DNA from: Rhodobacterales bacterium
GTDB taxonomy: Bacteria; Pseudomonadota; Alphaproteobacteria; Rhodobacterales; Rhodobacteraceae
Length of the DNA: 43,431 bases
Direction of reading: 5' to 3'
Assembly: GCA_003228875.1 (NCBI GenBank)
Contig: QIGK01000128.1
Span: forward strand, 1 to 43,431
Positions 7,931 through 17,600 of the stretch are shown one piece after another. The notes beneath the pieces were generated by a model. It ran no database searches, was not told where the DNA came from, and saw only the letters and a program-made list of their open reading frames with translations. The position numbers and the translations under genes were made by a program. Each line of letters begins with the position of its first letter. Position 1 is the first letter of the stretch.

Positions 7931-9279
7931 GCGCCACTCCCTTCTGGGTTAGAGCGGATTAGAATATGGCCTTGATGGGCGCGGGCAACCACATCGGCAA
8001 TGGTCAGCCCAAGGCCTGAACCAACAATATCCGCAACGTTCTCACCCCGCGAAAACCGTTTGGTCAGCCCGCCAAGATCAGCGGCACCAAAACCACGGCC
8101 CTGATCGCCGAAGGAAATCTCAGTGGTTTTATCGCGGGTCAGTTTTATGATGATCTCGCTGTCGGCAGGGGAATATTTGATGGCATTGTCCAGAATATTT
8201 CGCAAAGCATTTTGCAATAGAATCGGGTCACCCACAAATGGGTAGGGTTTGTCGGGGATTTCCAGCAACAGCGAAATATCCTTTAGCCCCGCAGTTGGCG
8301 AAAGATGTTCGCAAGTATCGCGGGTCAGCTCGCCCAGGTCAAAATTTTTCGCCAATAAATTATCTGTGCGAAAGGTCACCATGGCATGGTCCAGCAATTG
8401 CCCTGCCGAACGCGAGCTTTCGTCAACCGCACGGATCATTTCACGCAAGGCTTTTTTGTCGCTGGGTTTTTCCATGCCCCGCAAGGCAATTTCAGCCCGA
8501 GTGCGCACAATTGCCAACGGCGTGCGCACACGGTGGGCAGCCTCGGCAACAAAATCCTCTGATTGGGCCAATGAGCTTCGCAACCGGTTCATAAAATTAT
8601 TAAGCGCCCCAACCAGCGGCACCAATTCGCTGGGCAAAGCTGCCTTGACCGGGCTGAGATCATGGGGGCCACGCCGCTGGATTGATTGGGTCATTCGTCG
8701 CAATGGCGACAAAGCAGATTGGGCTGCAAGCAGGCTAAGCCCAATAGCAAACAGAAAAAATCCAAAACCAACTGCCGCCGCAGTTGCCGAAATTCGGGAC
8801 GAAATTGTCGCCAGTCCCAGCCGCGTCTGGGCAACAATTGTTGTGGTATTAACCGCCTGCCCGCCTGAACTTACCGGTCTTGTTATGGCCACAGACCGGA
8901 CTTCCTCGCCGCGAAACACAAAAGTTGAGAACACCGGATCAGCCGCAATTGGTGATGCTGGCTGGGGCAGATCCCCGTATCCTGTCAGGGTTTCCCCATC
9001 AACGATGATGCGATAAAACACCCTGTCCTGACTGATAGACCCCAGCATAGAAAGCGCAGAATAAGGCAATTCAAGATTAACCAAACCGCGCTCAGAATAA
9101 AGCGCGTCTGCAATGGATGTGGCCGAGGCCGCCAGAATATTATCTTGGGTTTCCGTGGCGGCAGTTTCGGCAACCACCCGCACAATCAGGTAAAACGCAA
9201 AGGACAATATCGCCGCAATCAATGAAAGCTGAACAATCAACCGGCGGCGGATGGAATTTGTTTTTTGCCCAAATATCAT
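7906..9279 (-). CDS. tctE: TctE-type sensor histidine kinase
   Basis: A 457 aa membrane kinase. Helix 1 is about residues 14-34, a periplasmic sensor region runs 35-165, and helix 2 about 168-190. Then follow a HAMP-like linker (LSPLRRMTQSIQ), the phosphoacceptor box AEAAHRVRTPLA with His249, the N box (ALRNILDNAIKYSP) and G boxes (GDQGRGFG, GSGLGLTIA). The extracytoplasmic N-terminal domain is the kind found in TctE, which controls tricarboxylate transport genes. Its ATG overlaps the response regulator stop by 4 nt (ATGA), so the two are translationally coupled. The divergent tctCBA operon is the likely target. Confidence 0.9.
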   Translation of the reverse strand: MIFGQKTNSIRRRLIVQLSLIAAILSFAFYLIVRVVAETAATETQDNILAASATSIADALYSERGLVNLELPYSALSMLGSISQDRVFYRIIVDGETLTGYGDLPQPASPIAADPVFSTFVFRGEEVRSVAITRPVSSGGQAVNTTTIVAQTRLGLATISSRISATAAAVGFGFFLFAIGLSLLAAQSALSPLRRMTQSIQRRGPHDLSPVKAALPSELVPLVGALNNFMNRLRSSLAQSEDFVAEAAHRVRTPLAIVRTRAEIALRGMEKPSDKKALREMIRAVDESSRSAGQLLDHAMVTFRTDNLLAKNFDLGELTRDTCEHLSPTAGLKDISLLLEIPDKPYPFVGDPILLQNALRNILDNAIKYSPADSEIIIKLTRDKTTEISFGDQGRGFGAADLGGLTKRFSRGENVADIVGSGLGLTIADVVARAHQGHILIRSNPEGSGACVSLILP

Positions 9280-9944
9280 GCCGCTTTGGCTAAGCGATAA
9301 CCCAGGCCACGCACGGTTTCGATTCTGATTGCGGAGCCGTCCAGTTTTTTGCGTAACCGCCCGACATAAACCTCGATGGCGTTTTCCGATACGTCTTCGG
9401 AAAAGGAAAACAGCCGGTCCATCAGATGGGATTTAGAAAAAATCTGGGCTGGATTGACAAAGAATATTTCCAGCAACCGCAATTCCCGATTTCGCAGTTC
9501 TTCAACCCGCCCATCCATGGTTAAATGGCTGTTCATCGAATCAAGAATCACCCCTTCAAAGCTCCGTGCATTGATGGCAGACCCGCCTTGACGGCGTAAA
9601 ACCGCGCGGCAGCGGGCTTCTAATTCTGAAAAATCAAACGGTTTTGTCAAATAATCATCAGCCCCAAGGTCGAGCAACCCAACACGGTCTGACACTTGGG
9701 AGCGCGCCGTTAGCACAATTACCGGTGTGCGTTTTTCACGGCGACGATGGGTGGCCAAAAAATCCCGGCCATCGCCATCCGGCAGCATAATATCCAGCAA
9801 AATAAGATCATATTCCGCCACATCGATAAACCCGTGCGCGGTGGTAAGATCGGGGGCATGATCAATTACATGGCCATCCAGCGCTAAACGGTCAACCACC
9901 GCTTTGGCCAGTTCGGCATTATCTTCGACCAACAAGTATCGCAC
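9276..9944 (-). CDS. tctD: TctD-type response regulator (OmpR family)
   Basis: A 222 aa transcription factor. The receiver domain has the acidic pair Glu7/Asp8, phosphoacceptor Asp51 in LILLDIMLPDGDG, and the invariant lysine in LTKPFDF (Lys101). The C-terminal winged helix (about 128-220) contains the conserved EVYVGRLRKKLD and VRGLGYRL segments. The start is GTG at 9944 with AAGGGA upstream. It is the first gene of the regulator-kinase-binding protein operon and is divergent from tctC. The 114 nt between them contains TGTCA-type half-sites that could be its operator. Confidence 0.93.
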   Translation of the reverse strand: MRYLLVEDNAELAKAVVDRLALDGHVIDHAPDLTTAHGFIDVAEYDLILLDIMLPDGDGRDFLATHRRREKRTPVIVLTARSQVSDRVGLLDLGADDYLTKPFDFSELEARCRAVLRRQGGSAINARSFEGVILDSMNSHLTMDGRVEELRNRELRLLEIFFVNPAQIFSKSHLMDRLFSFSEDVSENAIEVYVGRLRKKLDGSAIRIETVRGLGYRLAKAA

Positions 9945-9966
9945 AATGTGTCCCTTTTTTTGCTCA

Positions 9967-10003
9967 TGACAGGTTGGTGTCAGGTTGCCGCCTTAACTGA
10001 CAC
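9967..10003. promoter_or_regulatory. Candidate TctD operator between tctD and tctC
   Basis: TGACA (9967-9971), GTGTCAG (9977-9983) and CTGACAC (9997-10003) lie in the divergent intergenic region. The last two are a perfect inverted repeat of 7 nt arms 13 nt apart, and the first pairs with TGTCA at shorter distance. Repeated half-sites in a divergent promoter suit an OmpR-family regulator. Assignment to TctD is by position only. Confidence 0.45.
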
Positions 10004-10058
10004 AATGTGCGCAGCCAATAGCGTATGTCAAACAAGCAAAATTCTCAGGAGGAATGAA

Positions 10059-11033
10059 ATGCGTAAAAACTTTTTCAAAACATTTGCCATCGCGGCAACC
10101 CTAAGCATGGGGGCACCGGTTATCGCAACCGCACAAGCAGCAGAATGTATCGCCCCTGCCAACCCCGGTGGCGGCTGGGATTTCACCTGTCGTCAAATCG
10201 GCAAAATCATGTTTGATATCGGCGCGGTTGATAAGCCCATTCAGGTAACCAACATGGCTGGCGGCGGCGGTGGCCTTGCCTTTACCAATGTGGTGGCGGA
10301 ACGCAATGAAGACGCTAACCTGATCATTGCTGCATCCACAGCAACCTCCACCCGTCTGGCCCAAAACGCCTATGCGGGCATGACCGCTGACCAAGTGCGG
10401 TTTGTTGGTGCGATCGGCATCGACCCCGGCGTGATTGTAGTGGCGGCTGACAGCCCGTTTATGACCCTAAGTGATTTGCTAGAGGCGGTTGTGGCCGATC
10501 CGTCTTCGGTTACCTTTGCTGGCGGTTCTGCGGTTGGTGGCTTTGACCATATGAAACCTTTGATGCTGTTGCAGCGTGCGGGCCTTACCGACATAACAAC
10601 CGTAAAATACATCGGTCTTGATGGCGGCGGTGATGCGATCACACAAACCATTGGCGGCTTTACCCAAGCCATGACCGGCGACATGTCGGAAATCGTTGGT
10701 TTCTTGACGTCTGGCGATGTTCGCGCTTTGGCGGTGCTGACCTCCGAGCGGGTCGAAGGGTTTGAAGATATCCCGACTGCCATAGAACAAGGCTATGATG
10801 TTGTGGCTGGTAACTGGCGTGGTCTTTATATCCCGCGCGGTGTTTCGGATGAAACCTTTGATTTGTGGGCCGGTCGCCTACAACAGGTTGCTGATTCTGA
10901 TGAGTGGGCCGAAGCAATGGCTGCCAATGGTCTGGCTCCGTTCACTTTGGTTGGTGATGACTTTCAGGCATATATCGACAATCTGATTGTCGAGATCCGC
11001 CAAATGAGCATCGAGATCGGAGTTATCCAATAA
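10059..11033 (+). CDS. tctC: TctC, periplasmic substrate-binding protein of a tripartite tricarboxylate transporter
   Basis: A 324 aa exported binding protein (Bug family). The signal peptide covers about residues 1-29, ending ATAQAA. The mature start has PANPGGGWDFTCRQIGKIM, with the PGGGWD segment typical of the carboxylate-binding loop, followed by VTNMAGGGGGLA and later GFDHMKPLML. ATG 10059 is chosen because AGGAGG lies 6 nt upstream; the reading frame extends further upstream but that part has no ribosome binding site or family similarity. It is first in tctCBA and overlaps tctB by 1 nt. The substrate is probably a di- or tricarboxylate, but sequence cannot say which. Confidence 0.92.
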   Translation: MRKNFFKTFAIAATLSMGAPVIATAQAAECIAPANPGGGWDFTCRQIGKIMFDIGAVDKPIQVTNMAGGGGGLAFTNVVAERNEDANLIIAASTATSTRLAQNAYAGMTADQVRFVGAIGIDPGVIVVAADSPFMTLSDLLEAVVADPSSVTFAGGSAVGGFDHMKPLMLLQRAGLTDITTVKYIGLDGGGDAITQTIGGFTQAMTGDMSEIVGFLTSGDVRALAVLTSERVEGFEDIPTAIEQGYDVVAGNWRGLYIPRGVSDETFDLWAGRLQQVADSDEWAEAMAANGLAPFTLVGDDFQAYIDNLIVEIRQMSIEIGVIQ

Positions 11034-11473
11034 TGGCTTCTGACCGGATATTTGGTCTGGTCGTGGCAGTTGTGGCGCTTGCATATATTGCAGGCGCCAC
11101 GCAAATCCAGACCAGTTTTTTAAGCGACCCGGTTGGGCCGAAAACCTTTCCGATCATGATCGGCACAGTGGCGGCACTTGCTGCGACTTTTATGGTTTTG
11201 AAACCCGACCCGGAACCTAATTGGCCTGTTTTACGCACCTTTGGTGCCTTGTTTTTTGCGGTTGTTGTGCTGGTGCTATACGCATTTTCGCTAAAACCAA
11301 TGGGGTTTATCATCCCGACAGCAATCACTGCCGCAGTGCTTAGTTATCAAATCAAACCCCAATTTGCCAAAGCCGCGCTTTCCGGCGTCGGGCTTTCAAT
11401 CGGGCTGTTTATATTATTCAAATTTGCGTTGGATCTGGGCCTTATTGGCTTTCCAAAAAGCTGGACGAGTTAA
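11033..11473 (+). CDS. tctB: TctB, small membrane subunit of tripartite tricarboxylate transporter
   Basis: A 146 aa protein with about four predicted transmembrane helices (residues about 6-24, 42-58, 71-90, 113-135). This is the usual small subunit of TTT transporters. The N-terminal motif FLSDPVGPKTFPIMIG is characteristic of TctB. Its ATG shares the A of the tctC TAA (TAATG), and tctA begins 3 nt after its stop. Together with TctA it forms the proton- or sodium-driven importer fed by TctC. Confidence 0.9.
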   Translation: MASDRIFGLVVAVVALAYIAGATQIQTSFLSDPVGPKTFPIMIGTVAALAATFMVLKPDPEPNWPVLRTFGALFFAVVVLVLYAFSLKPMGFIIPTAITAAVLSYQIKPQFAKAALSGVGLSIGLFILFKFALDLGLIGFPKSWTS

Positions 11474-11476
11474 ATC

Positions 11477-12979
11477 ATGGACATTATGTCAAATCTGGCG
11501 CTGGGGTTTTCCATTGCGCTATCGCCTTATACCCTGATGCTGGCGGTTGCCGGTTGTTTTCTGGGCACGATTATTGGCGCTTTGCCGGGGCTTGGGCCAT
11601 CAAACGGTGTGGCCATTCTTATTCCCATCACCTTCACGCTAGGCCTTGATGCGACATCGGCTTTGGTGCTGATGACCTCAGTTTATTATGGGGCGATGTA
11701 TGGCGGGCGGATCAGCTCTATATTGCTGAATATTCCGGGGGATGAACCGGCGCTGATGACCACGCTTGATGGCTATCCGATGGCCAAAGCGGGCCGCGCT
11801 GGGGATGCGCTGGTTTTATCTGGCTTTGCATCATTTTACGGGGCGTTATTCGCTACTATTGGTTTGATGTTTCTGGCGCCACTTTTATCGAGGGTCGCCT
11901 ATCAATTTGGACAGGCTGAATATTTTGCTTTGTATTTGCTGGCTTTCTGCACCCTTGGCGGCATGGCCAGCAACAATCAGGCCAAGTCAGCGATTGCCGC
12001 CTGTATCGGGCTTGGCATTGCCATGATCGGCTATGATTCCCGTGGCATGCCACGGCTTACCGGCGGTAATCTGCATCTGTTTGACGGCATTGATTTTCTG
12101 GTGGCGATTGTTGGGTTGTTTGCGATTGCTGAAGTATTTTTCTTTATCGAAAGCCACGGCAAAAAATCCTCCATCGGGGTGAAGCTCGACAAGGTTCGCA
12201 TCCCGTGGAAAGACATTTATGCAACCCGCTGGACCATGTTTCGGTCTTCGGTGGTGGGCTTTATTGCCGGAATATTGCCGGGCGCCGGTGCGTCTTTAGG
12301 CAGCTTCTTGGCCTATATGTCTGAAAAATCCATTGCCGGTAAAGATGGCGGCTTTGGTAAAGGCGCGATCAAAGGCGTTGCCGCGCCTGAGGCTGGCAAC
12401 AACGCCGCTGCTGGTGGTGCATTGGTGCCAATGTTAACCCTTGGTGTGCCGGGTTCGGGCACTACGGCAGTTTTGTTAGCCCTGTTGATGACGCTAAACA
12501 TCACCCCCGGTCCGACATTATTCACCGACCGTCCCGAGGTGGTCTGGGGGTTGATTGCTTCCTTGCTGATTGCGAATTTTGTCTTGCTGCTGATGAACGT
12601 GCCAATGGTAAAAATATTTGTTAAAGTGCTAATGGTGCCGCCGTGGATATTGCTACCCGGTGTGACAATGGTTTCTTTTGTTGGCATTTATTCGCTTTCC
12701 GGCAGCTATTTTGATCTGTTGCTGATGGTAGGTTTCGGGGTGCTTGGCTATGTGCTGCGCAAGCTCGATATCCCGACAGTGCCGGTTATTCTTGGCATTT
12801 TGCTGGGTGGCCATATGGAAGATGCCTTGCGCAATGCCATGGTGATTTCAGGGGGGGATTTTATGTATCTGTTTTCCTCGCCCATCGCGATTGGGCTTTG
12901 GATTGCAGCAATTGTCGGGTTTGTCGCGCCGATGTTTCTGCGCCGTTTCTTGAAAAAACCGCAAGCCGTTACTGATTAA
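11477..12979 (+). CDS. tctA: TctA, large membrane subunit of tripartite tricarboxylate transporter
   Basis: A 500 aa polytopic inner-membrane protein with about twelve helices, full length for the family. Characteristic segments are GALPGLGPSNGVAIL (about 37-51), YYGAMYGGRISSILLNIPGDEP, GILPGAGASLGSFLAY and the second-half GVPGSGTTAVLLALLM. The two PG-rich loops are the internal repeat of TctA that forms the substrate path. It is co-transcribed with tctC and tctB, and the next gene starts immediately after its stop codon (TAA-ATG with no gap). Confidence 0.95.
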   Translation: MDIMSNLALGFSIALSPYTLMLAVAGCFLGTIIGALPGLGPSNGVAILIPITFTLGLDATSALVLMTSVYYGAMYGGRISSILLNIPGDEPALMTTLDGYPMAKAGRAGDALVLSGFASFYGALFATIGLMFLAPLLSRVAYQFGQAEYFALYLLAFCTLGGMASNNQAKSAIAACIGLGIAMIGYDSRGMPRLTGGNLHLFDGIDFLVAIVGLFAIAEVFFFIESHGKKSSIGVKLDKVRIPWKDIYATRWTMFRSSVVGFIAGILPGAGASLGSFLAYMSEKSIAGKDGGFGKGAIKGVAAPEAGNNAAAGGALVPMLTLGVPGSGTTAVLLALLMTLNITPGPTLFTDRPEVVWGLIASLLIANFVLLLMNVPMVKIFVKVLMVPPWILLPGVTMVSFVGIYSLSGSYFDLLLMVGFGVLGYVLRKLDIPTVPVILGILLGGHMEDALRNAMVISGGDFMYLFSSPIAIGLWIAAIVGFVAPMFLRRFLKKPQAVTD

Positions 12980-14334
12980 ATGGTCCGGGTTCTTATCCCT
13001 TCCGGCGCGCTTGGCCTGAATTATGACCAAGACGCGTTGGAACGGGGGCTGGCAGCAAAACCCGATATCATTGCCATTGACGGTGGCTCTACCGATAGTG
13101 GCCCCGCCTATCTTGGGCGGGGCGTTTCAAAATATTCGCGCAGCTCTATAGCAGTTGAATGGAAAGGCCTGATGATTGCGCGCGCCAAAATCAACGTCCC
13201 GCTGGTGATCGGATCAGCCGGAACCTGCGGGGCAGACAGCACCGTGGACCAATTGGTGAAATAACCCGCGAAATCGCAACGGAACTGGGCCAAAGCATCA
13301 AAATAGCGATGTTGAAATCTTCGCAACCCAATCAGCGCGTCATTGATGCCTTGGCAAAAGGCAGGCTCCACGCCCTGCCCAATGCGCCGGACATATCAGC
13401 CGAAATTCTGGCGGAGTGCAGCAATATCGTGGCCCTTGCGGGGGTTGAACAAATCACCCTCGCCCTGAATACCGGTGCCGATATCATCATCGCGGGGCGC
13501 ACCACCGATGCCGCGATTATTGCCGCCCTGCCCCTGATGCGCGGGATGCATGCGGGTGCCGCATGGCACGGAGCCAAAATCGGAGAATGCGGCGCGCTTT
13601 GCACCACCAACCCACAATCCGGCGTGATCATTGTTGAATTTGACCAAGACGGGTTTACAGTTATTCCTATGGCCAAAGATGCCCGCGCCACGCCGCACAC
13701 GGTTTCGGCGCATATGCTTTATGAAAACAGCGACCCGTTTATCCTGTATGAACCGGGCGGGCATCTGGATGTTACGGATGCCAAATATACCGCGCTGGAT
13801 GATACATCCGTGCGGGTGACCGGCTCAAAATGGCTGCCCTCTGAAACCTATACCGTCAAGCTGGAGGCAGCGGCACCCGCAGGCCATCAGGTGATTTCGC
13901 TGGTGTTGCTGCGCGACCAGCGTTATGTGGAAAATGCTGCAATCTGGGCCGATGATATTCAGAAAAAATGCAGCCAGAAAGCCGTTGAACGTCTAGATAT
14001 TTCCGCTAATGATTTTTCACTTGAACTGCGCCTGATCGGACAGAATGCCAGTTTTGGAGATATGGAACCGCGCCGTCAAACCCCGCTCGAAATAGGCGTT
14101 TTAGGCATTGTCACCGCAAAAACCGGCCCGCTGGCCATGGAGATTGCCAAAATCCTCAACCCGTATTTGCTGCACCATCCCCTTACCCCGCAAGAAGAAC
14201 AGCCCACCTTTGCCTTTCCGTTTTCACCGCCAGAAATAGATCGCGGGCAAATTTACAGGTTTTGCCTGAACCATGTCCTAGCGTTAGATAACCCGATGGA
14301 CGCCTTTACCCTAGAGGTGATTAATCATGGTTGA
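12980..14334 (+). pseudogene. AtuA-family (DUF1446) protein, broken by a one-base deletion
   Basis: The 5' frame reads MVRVLIPSGALGLNYDQDAL and continues to GSAGTCGADSTVDQLVK, then meets TAA at 13262. The -1 frame immediately continues with EITREIATELGQ and runs to 14334 with AtuA-family sequence (GADIIIAGRTTDAA, ILYEPGGHLDV, TPLEIGVLGIVTAKTGPLA). One missing G around 13255-13259 explains the break; the intact protein would be about 451 aa. AtuA-like proteins occur in acyclic terpene or related acyl-CoA breakdown, and here pair with DUF4387 and TctABC. Either the gene is dead or the read has an error; no slippery site is visible. Confidence 0.8.
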
Positions 14335-14629
14335 ACTGGGCAAAATCGTGCAAAAAATCCGCAGCAAAAACGCAGGGCCGTTTTGGCTGACCATTGATAT
14401 TTTTTGCGGCTCCGAGGCGGTGTTCCAACAGGTTGTCACCGGCCTTTCCAACCAAGCAATTGCAGCGGTTTTCGGTGTGGACAGCACATCGATCAAACGC
14501 TTTGATATCCCCGACCTGAATGTGATTAAAATCAGCCTGCCAAGGCCCGAAACTCAGGGCGCGGTGCAGGACCGCGACATGCACGGCGCATCCTGGGCGG
14601 CACTATTGCAAGAACTGGAACTCGGTTAA
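14327..14629 (+). CDS. DUF4387 domain protein
   Basis: A 100 aa cytoplasmic protein beginning MVELGKIVQKIRSKNAGPFWLTIDIF. The RSKNAGPF motif and length fit DUF4387, a family of unknown function usually encoded next to AtuA-type (DUF1446) genes, where it may be a small partner subunit. The ATG overlaps the end of the AtuA-like gene by 8 nt, which implies co-translation. Its stop codon overlaps the stop of smc on the other strand through a shared TTAA at 14626-14629. Confidence 0.8.
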   Translation: MVELGKIVQKIRSKNAGPFWLTIDIFCGSEAVFQQVVTGLSNQAIAAVFGVDSTSIKRFDIPDLNVIKISLPRPETQGAVQDRDMHGASWAALLQELELG

Positions 14630-17600
14630 CCCTCAACGATTTCCTCAGCACGGCGCAGATCAACGCTTACCAGTTGCGAAACGCCTTTTTCACCCATGGT
14701 CACCCCGAATAACCGGTCCATACGCGCCATAGTCAGCGCGTGATGGGTAATAATCAAAAACCGCGTATCGGTCTGTTTGGCCATTTCATCCAGTAAGTCA
14801 CAAAACCGCGTAACATTGGCGTCATCCAACGGTGCGTCGACCTCGTCCAACACACAAATCGGTGACGGATTGGCCAAAAACACAGCGAATATCAAAGACA
14901 TAGCCGTCAATGTTTGTTCGCCACCAGAAAGCAGCGATAACGTCGACAGGTTTTTGCCGGGCGGTTGACACATCAATTCCAGCCCTGCTTCCAGCGGATC
15001 ATCGCTTTCCACCAACACCAAATTGGCATCGCCGCCACCAAACAGGTGTTTGAACAACATGCTGAAATTCTTGTTGACCTCGTCAAAGGCTTTTAACAGC
15101 CGTTCGCGGCCTTCGGAATTCAGGTTGGCAATGCCGTGGCGTAGTTTTTTCACTGCCGCTTCAAGGTCATTTTTCTCGCCATTCAGCCCGTCAAATTCTT
15201 CTTGCACTTCTCGGGCATCTTCCTCAGCCCGCAGGTTGACCGCCCCCAAAGCATCGCGCTGACGTTTCAACCGAGCGACATCATTTTCGATGCGCTCAGC
15301 GTCAGGCATTTTATCGGGGTCTGCCTCCAGTGTTTCCAGCAATGCGGTCGGGGTTACGCCAGTTTCGTCCAGCACCCGATCCGCTGCAACATCAACGCGA
15401 ATGACCGCGGCTTCGTTCACCGCATCAGCCCGCGCCCGCGCTTCGCGGGCATCAGCGGCATTGCGTTCAGCGTTACGTTCGCCTGTTTCGGCTTGGCGCA
15501 AAGCTGTTTCGCCAAGCGCCAGCGCATCGCCCGCATCGCCGCAGCGGCTTTTTGCCTTTTCAACCGCTTTGCCCATTTCATCGCGGCGCGCCATAATTTC
15601 ATCAGGCGTTGTTTTTGCCGATTTTAAGTCGGTTTCCGAAACGTCCAGCCGTGCTTGTAAATCAGACAATTGCGCTTCGGCATTGTCTGAGCGCCGTTGC
15701 CAGTTGACTTTTTCTGCTTCGATTTCTTTGTTGCGTCTAACCCGTGCTTCGCCTTCTCGGCGTAAATCATCTGCTATTGAACGCTTGGTCATCATGGTCA
15801 TACGCGTTGCTTCTACGGCAATTTTTTTGGTTTCAACCGCGTCCCGCGCCGCATCCATATCGCCTAAGTCTTGTGCGCCCTGCTCTGCCTCGCGCAATAT
15901 GGCCAAGGCCTGAACGCCGTCCTCAGCATGTCGCGCCGCTGCCATTTTGGTAGATTCCAGCTGGCCAAACAGCATTTCGCGTTCGGCTTCGGCCTTTGAA
16001 AGTCCGCGCGCCGCTGTTGTCACAGCTTCGTCTGCTGCCCGCCGCGCCATTCGCGCAGATTGGTCTGACGCTTGGGCTTGGTCCATCAAAACCCGTGCCG
16101 CCTGATGGGATTTTTGCGTAGCATTAGCCTTGGTTGATGCATCGCCAAACGCGGATTCAAGTTCGCTCAAACGGTTCATTTGTTGTAATCGCAACGCCGC
16201 CGTCGATGGCGCGTCTTCAGCCGCAGCCCGATACCCGTCCCAACGCCATAAATCCCCCTCAACAGAAACCAACCGCTGGCCGCGTTTCAGCAAGGCTTGC
16301 AACCTTGCACCGGCTGCCTTGTCAACAATACCGACCGCCTGCAATCGCCGCGCGAGCGCTTTCGGTGCAACCACAAAATCCGCCAGACGCGCAGTTCCAT
16401 CGGGTAAATCACCGCCGGATAGTTCAGGCAAAAGCAGCCAGCCCGATACGCCGTCAGCATCGATTTCCGATGTTTTCAAATCGTCACCCAAGGCTGCACC
16501 CAACGCCGCCTCATACCCTTTGGCCGCCTTGATTTTATCAAGCACTTGTTGGCCATCACCCTGATCCCGCGCCATCAACCGACGCAATGCAGCGGTCTCA
16601 CCTTCCAGCGCTTTGGCCTCACCGGATGCGCCCGATAATGCCACCCGAGCATCGGATTCGCGCAGTTGCGCATCAGCGCGCGCCTGCTCGGCTTGCGCCA
16701 ACGCCGCTTCGGCCAAACTGGCCTTTTCAACAGAATCGCTCCGCAAGGATTTAGCGGCATTTAGCTGAGTTTCGACATTTTCAAGCCCTTGGGAAACTCG
16801 TGTCACTGCGCTTTTTGCTTCTGCATTGGCCGTCGAAACTTTTTCCACTTGTTCGGTGGCTTCTTGTAACCGCCGTTTGGCGGTTTGGTGCCGCGCCACC
16901 AGCCGCGCCGCATCCTCGGCCAATTGGTCCATTTTGGTTTCCTGAGCCTGCAAACCACTGGCAGCATCGCGTGCGGCATCGCGCGCGGTTTCCAGCTTTT
17001 CGATATGCCCTTCCGAAGCATTGACCAAAGCAGCCGCTTCCCAGTTCAACCGATCAATCGTTTCGCCTGCGTCTTTGTTCAGCCCCGTTTCACGCGCCAT
17101 GTCGCGCTCCAGCTGAACTAATCGGTCTTGTAGTTCTTCGATCGCTTGCAAGGCGCGGGTTTCTTGCTCTGCTAACGCCCCTTGCTCTACCATCAAACGT
17201 TGTAATATTGCCGCCGCGATGGCTTCTTCTTCACGCAGCGGCGGCACTTTGGTCTCGGCATTTTCACGTTCGCGTTGCGCGGCCCCAGCTGCCCCCTGCG
17301 CAGCAGCTGCCACGCTGGTGACTTCGGTCAGGGCTTTGCCAGCAACCAACCGTTCGATATCTGCTTCGCGCCATCGCCGATATAACAGCAGCCCTTCGGA
17401 TTGACGCAATTCTTCGGAAATTTCACGATAGCGCCCCGCTTGCCTCGCTTGTCGCGCAAGGCTTTTCAGCTGCACATCAAGTTGTTCCAGCACATCCTCA
17501 ACCCGTGACAGGTTCAATTCGGTCCCGTTTAATTTCAGTTCTGCTTCGTGGCGACGCTGATACAGGCCGGAAATTCCGGCAGCTTCTTCCAGCACTCGCC

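Noticed and set aside
13240-13270. Programmed -1 frameshift in the AtuA-like gene
   Set aside because: The bases before the stop (TTG GTG AAA TAA) do not form a slippery heptamer, and no strong stem follows at the right distance.
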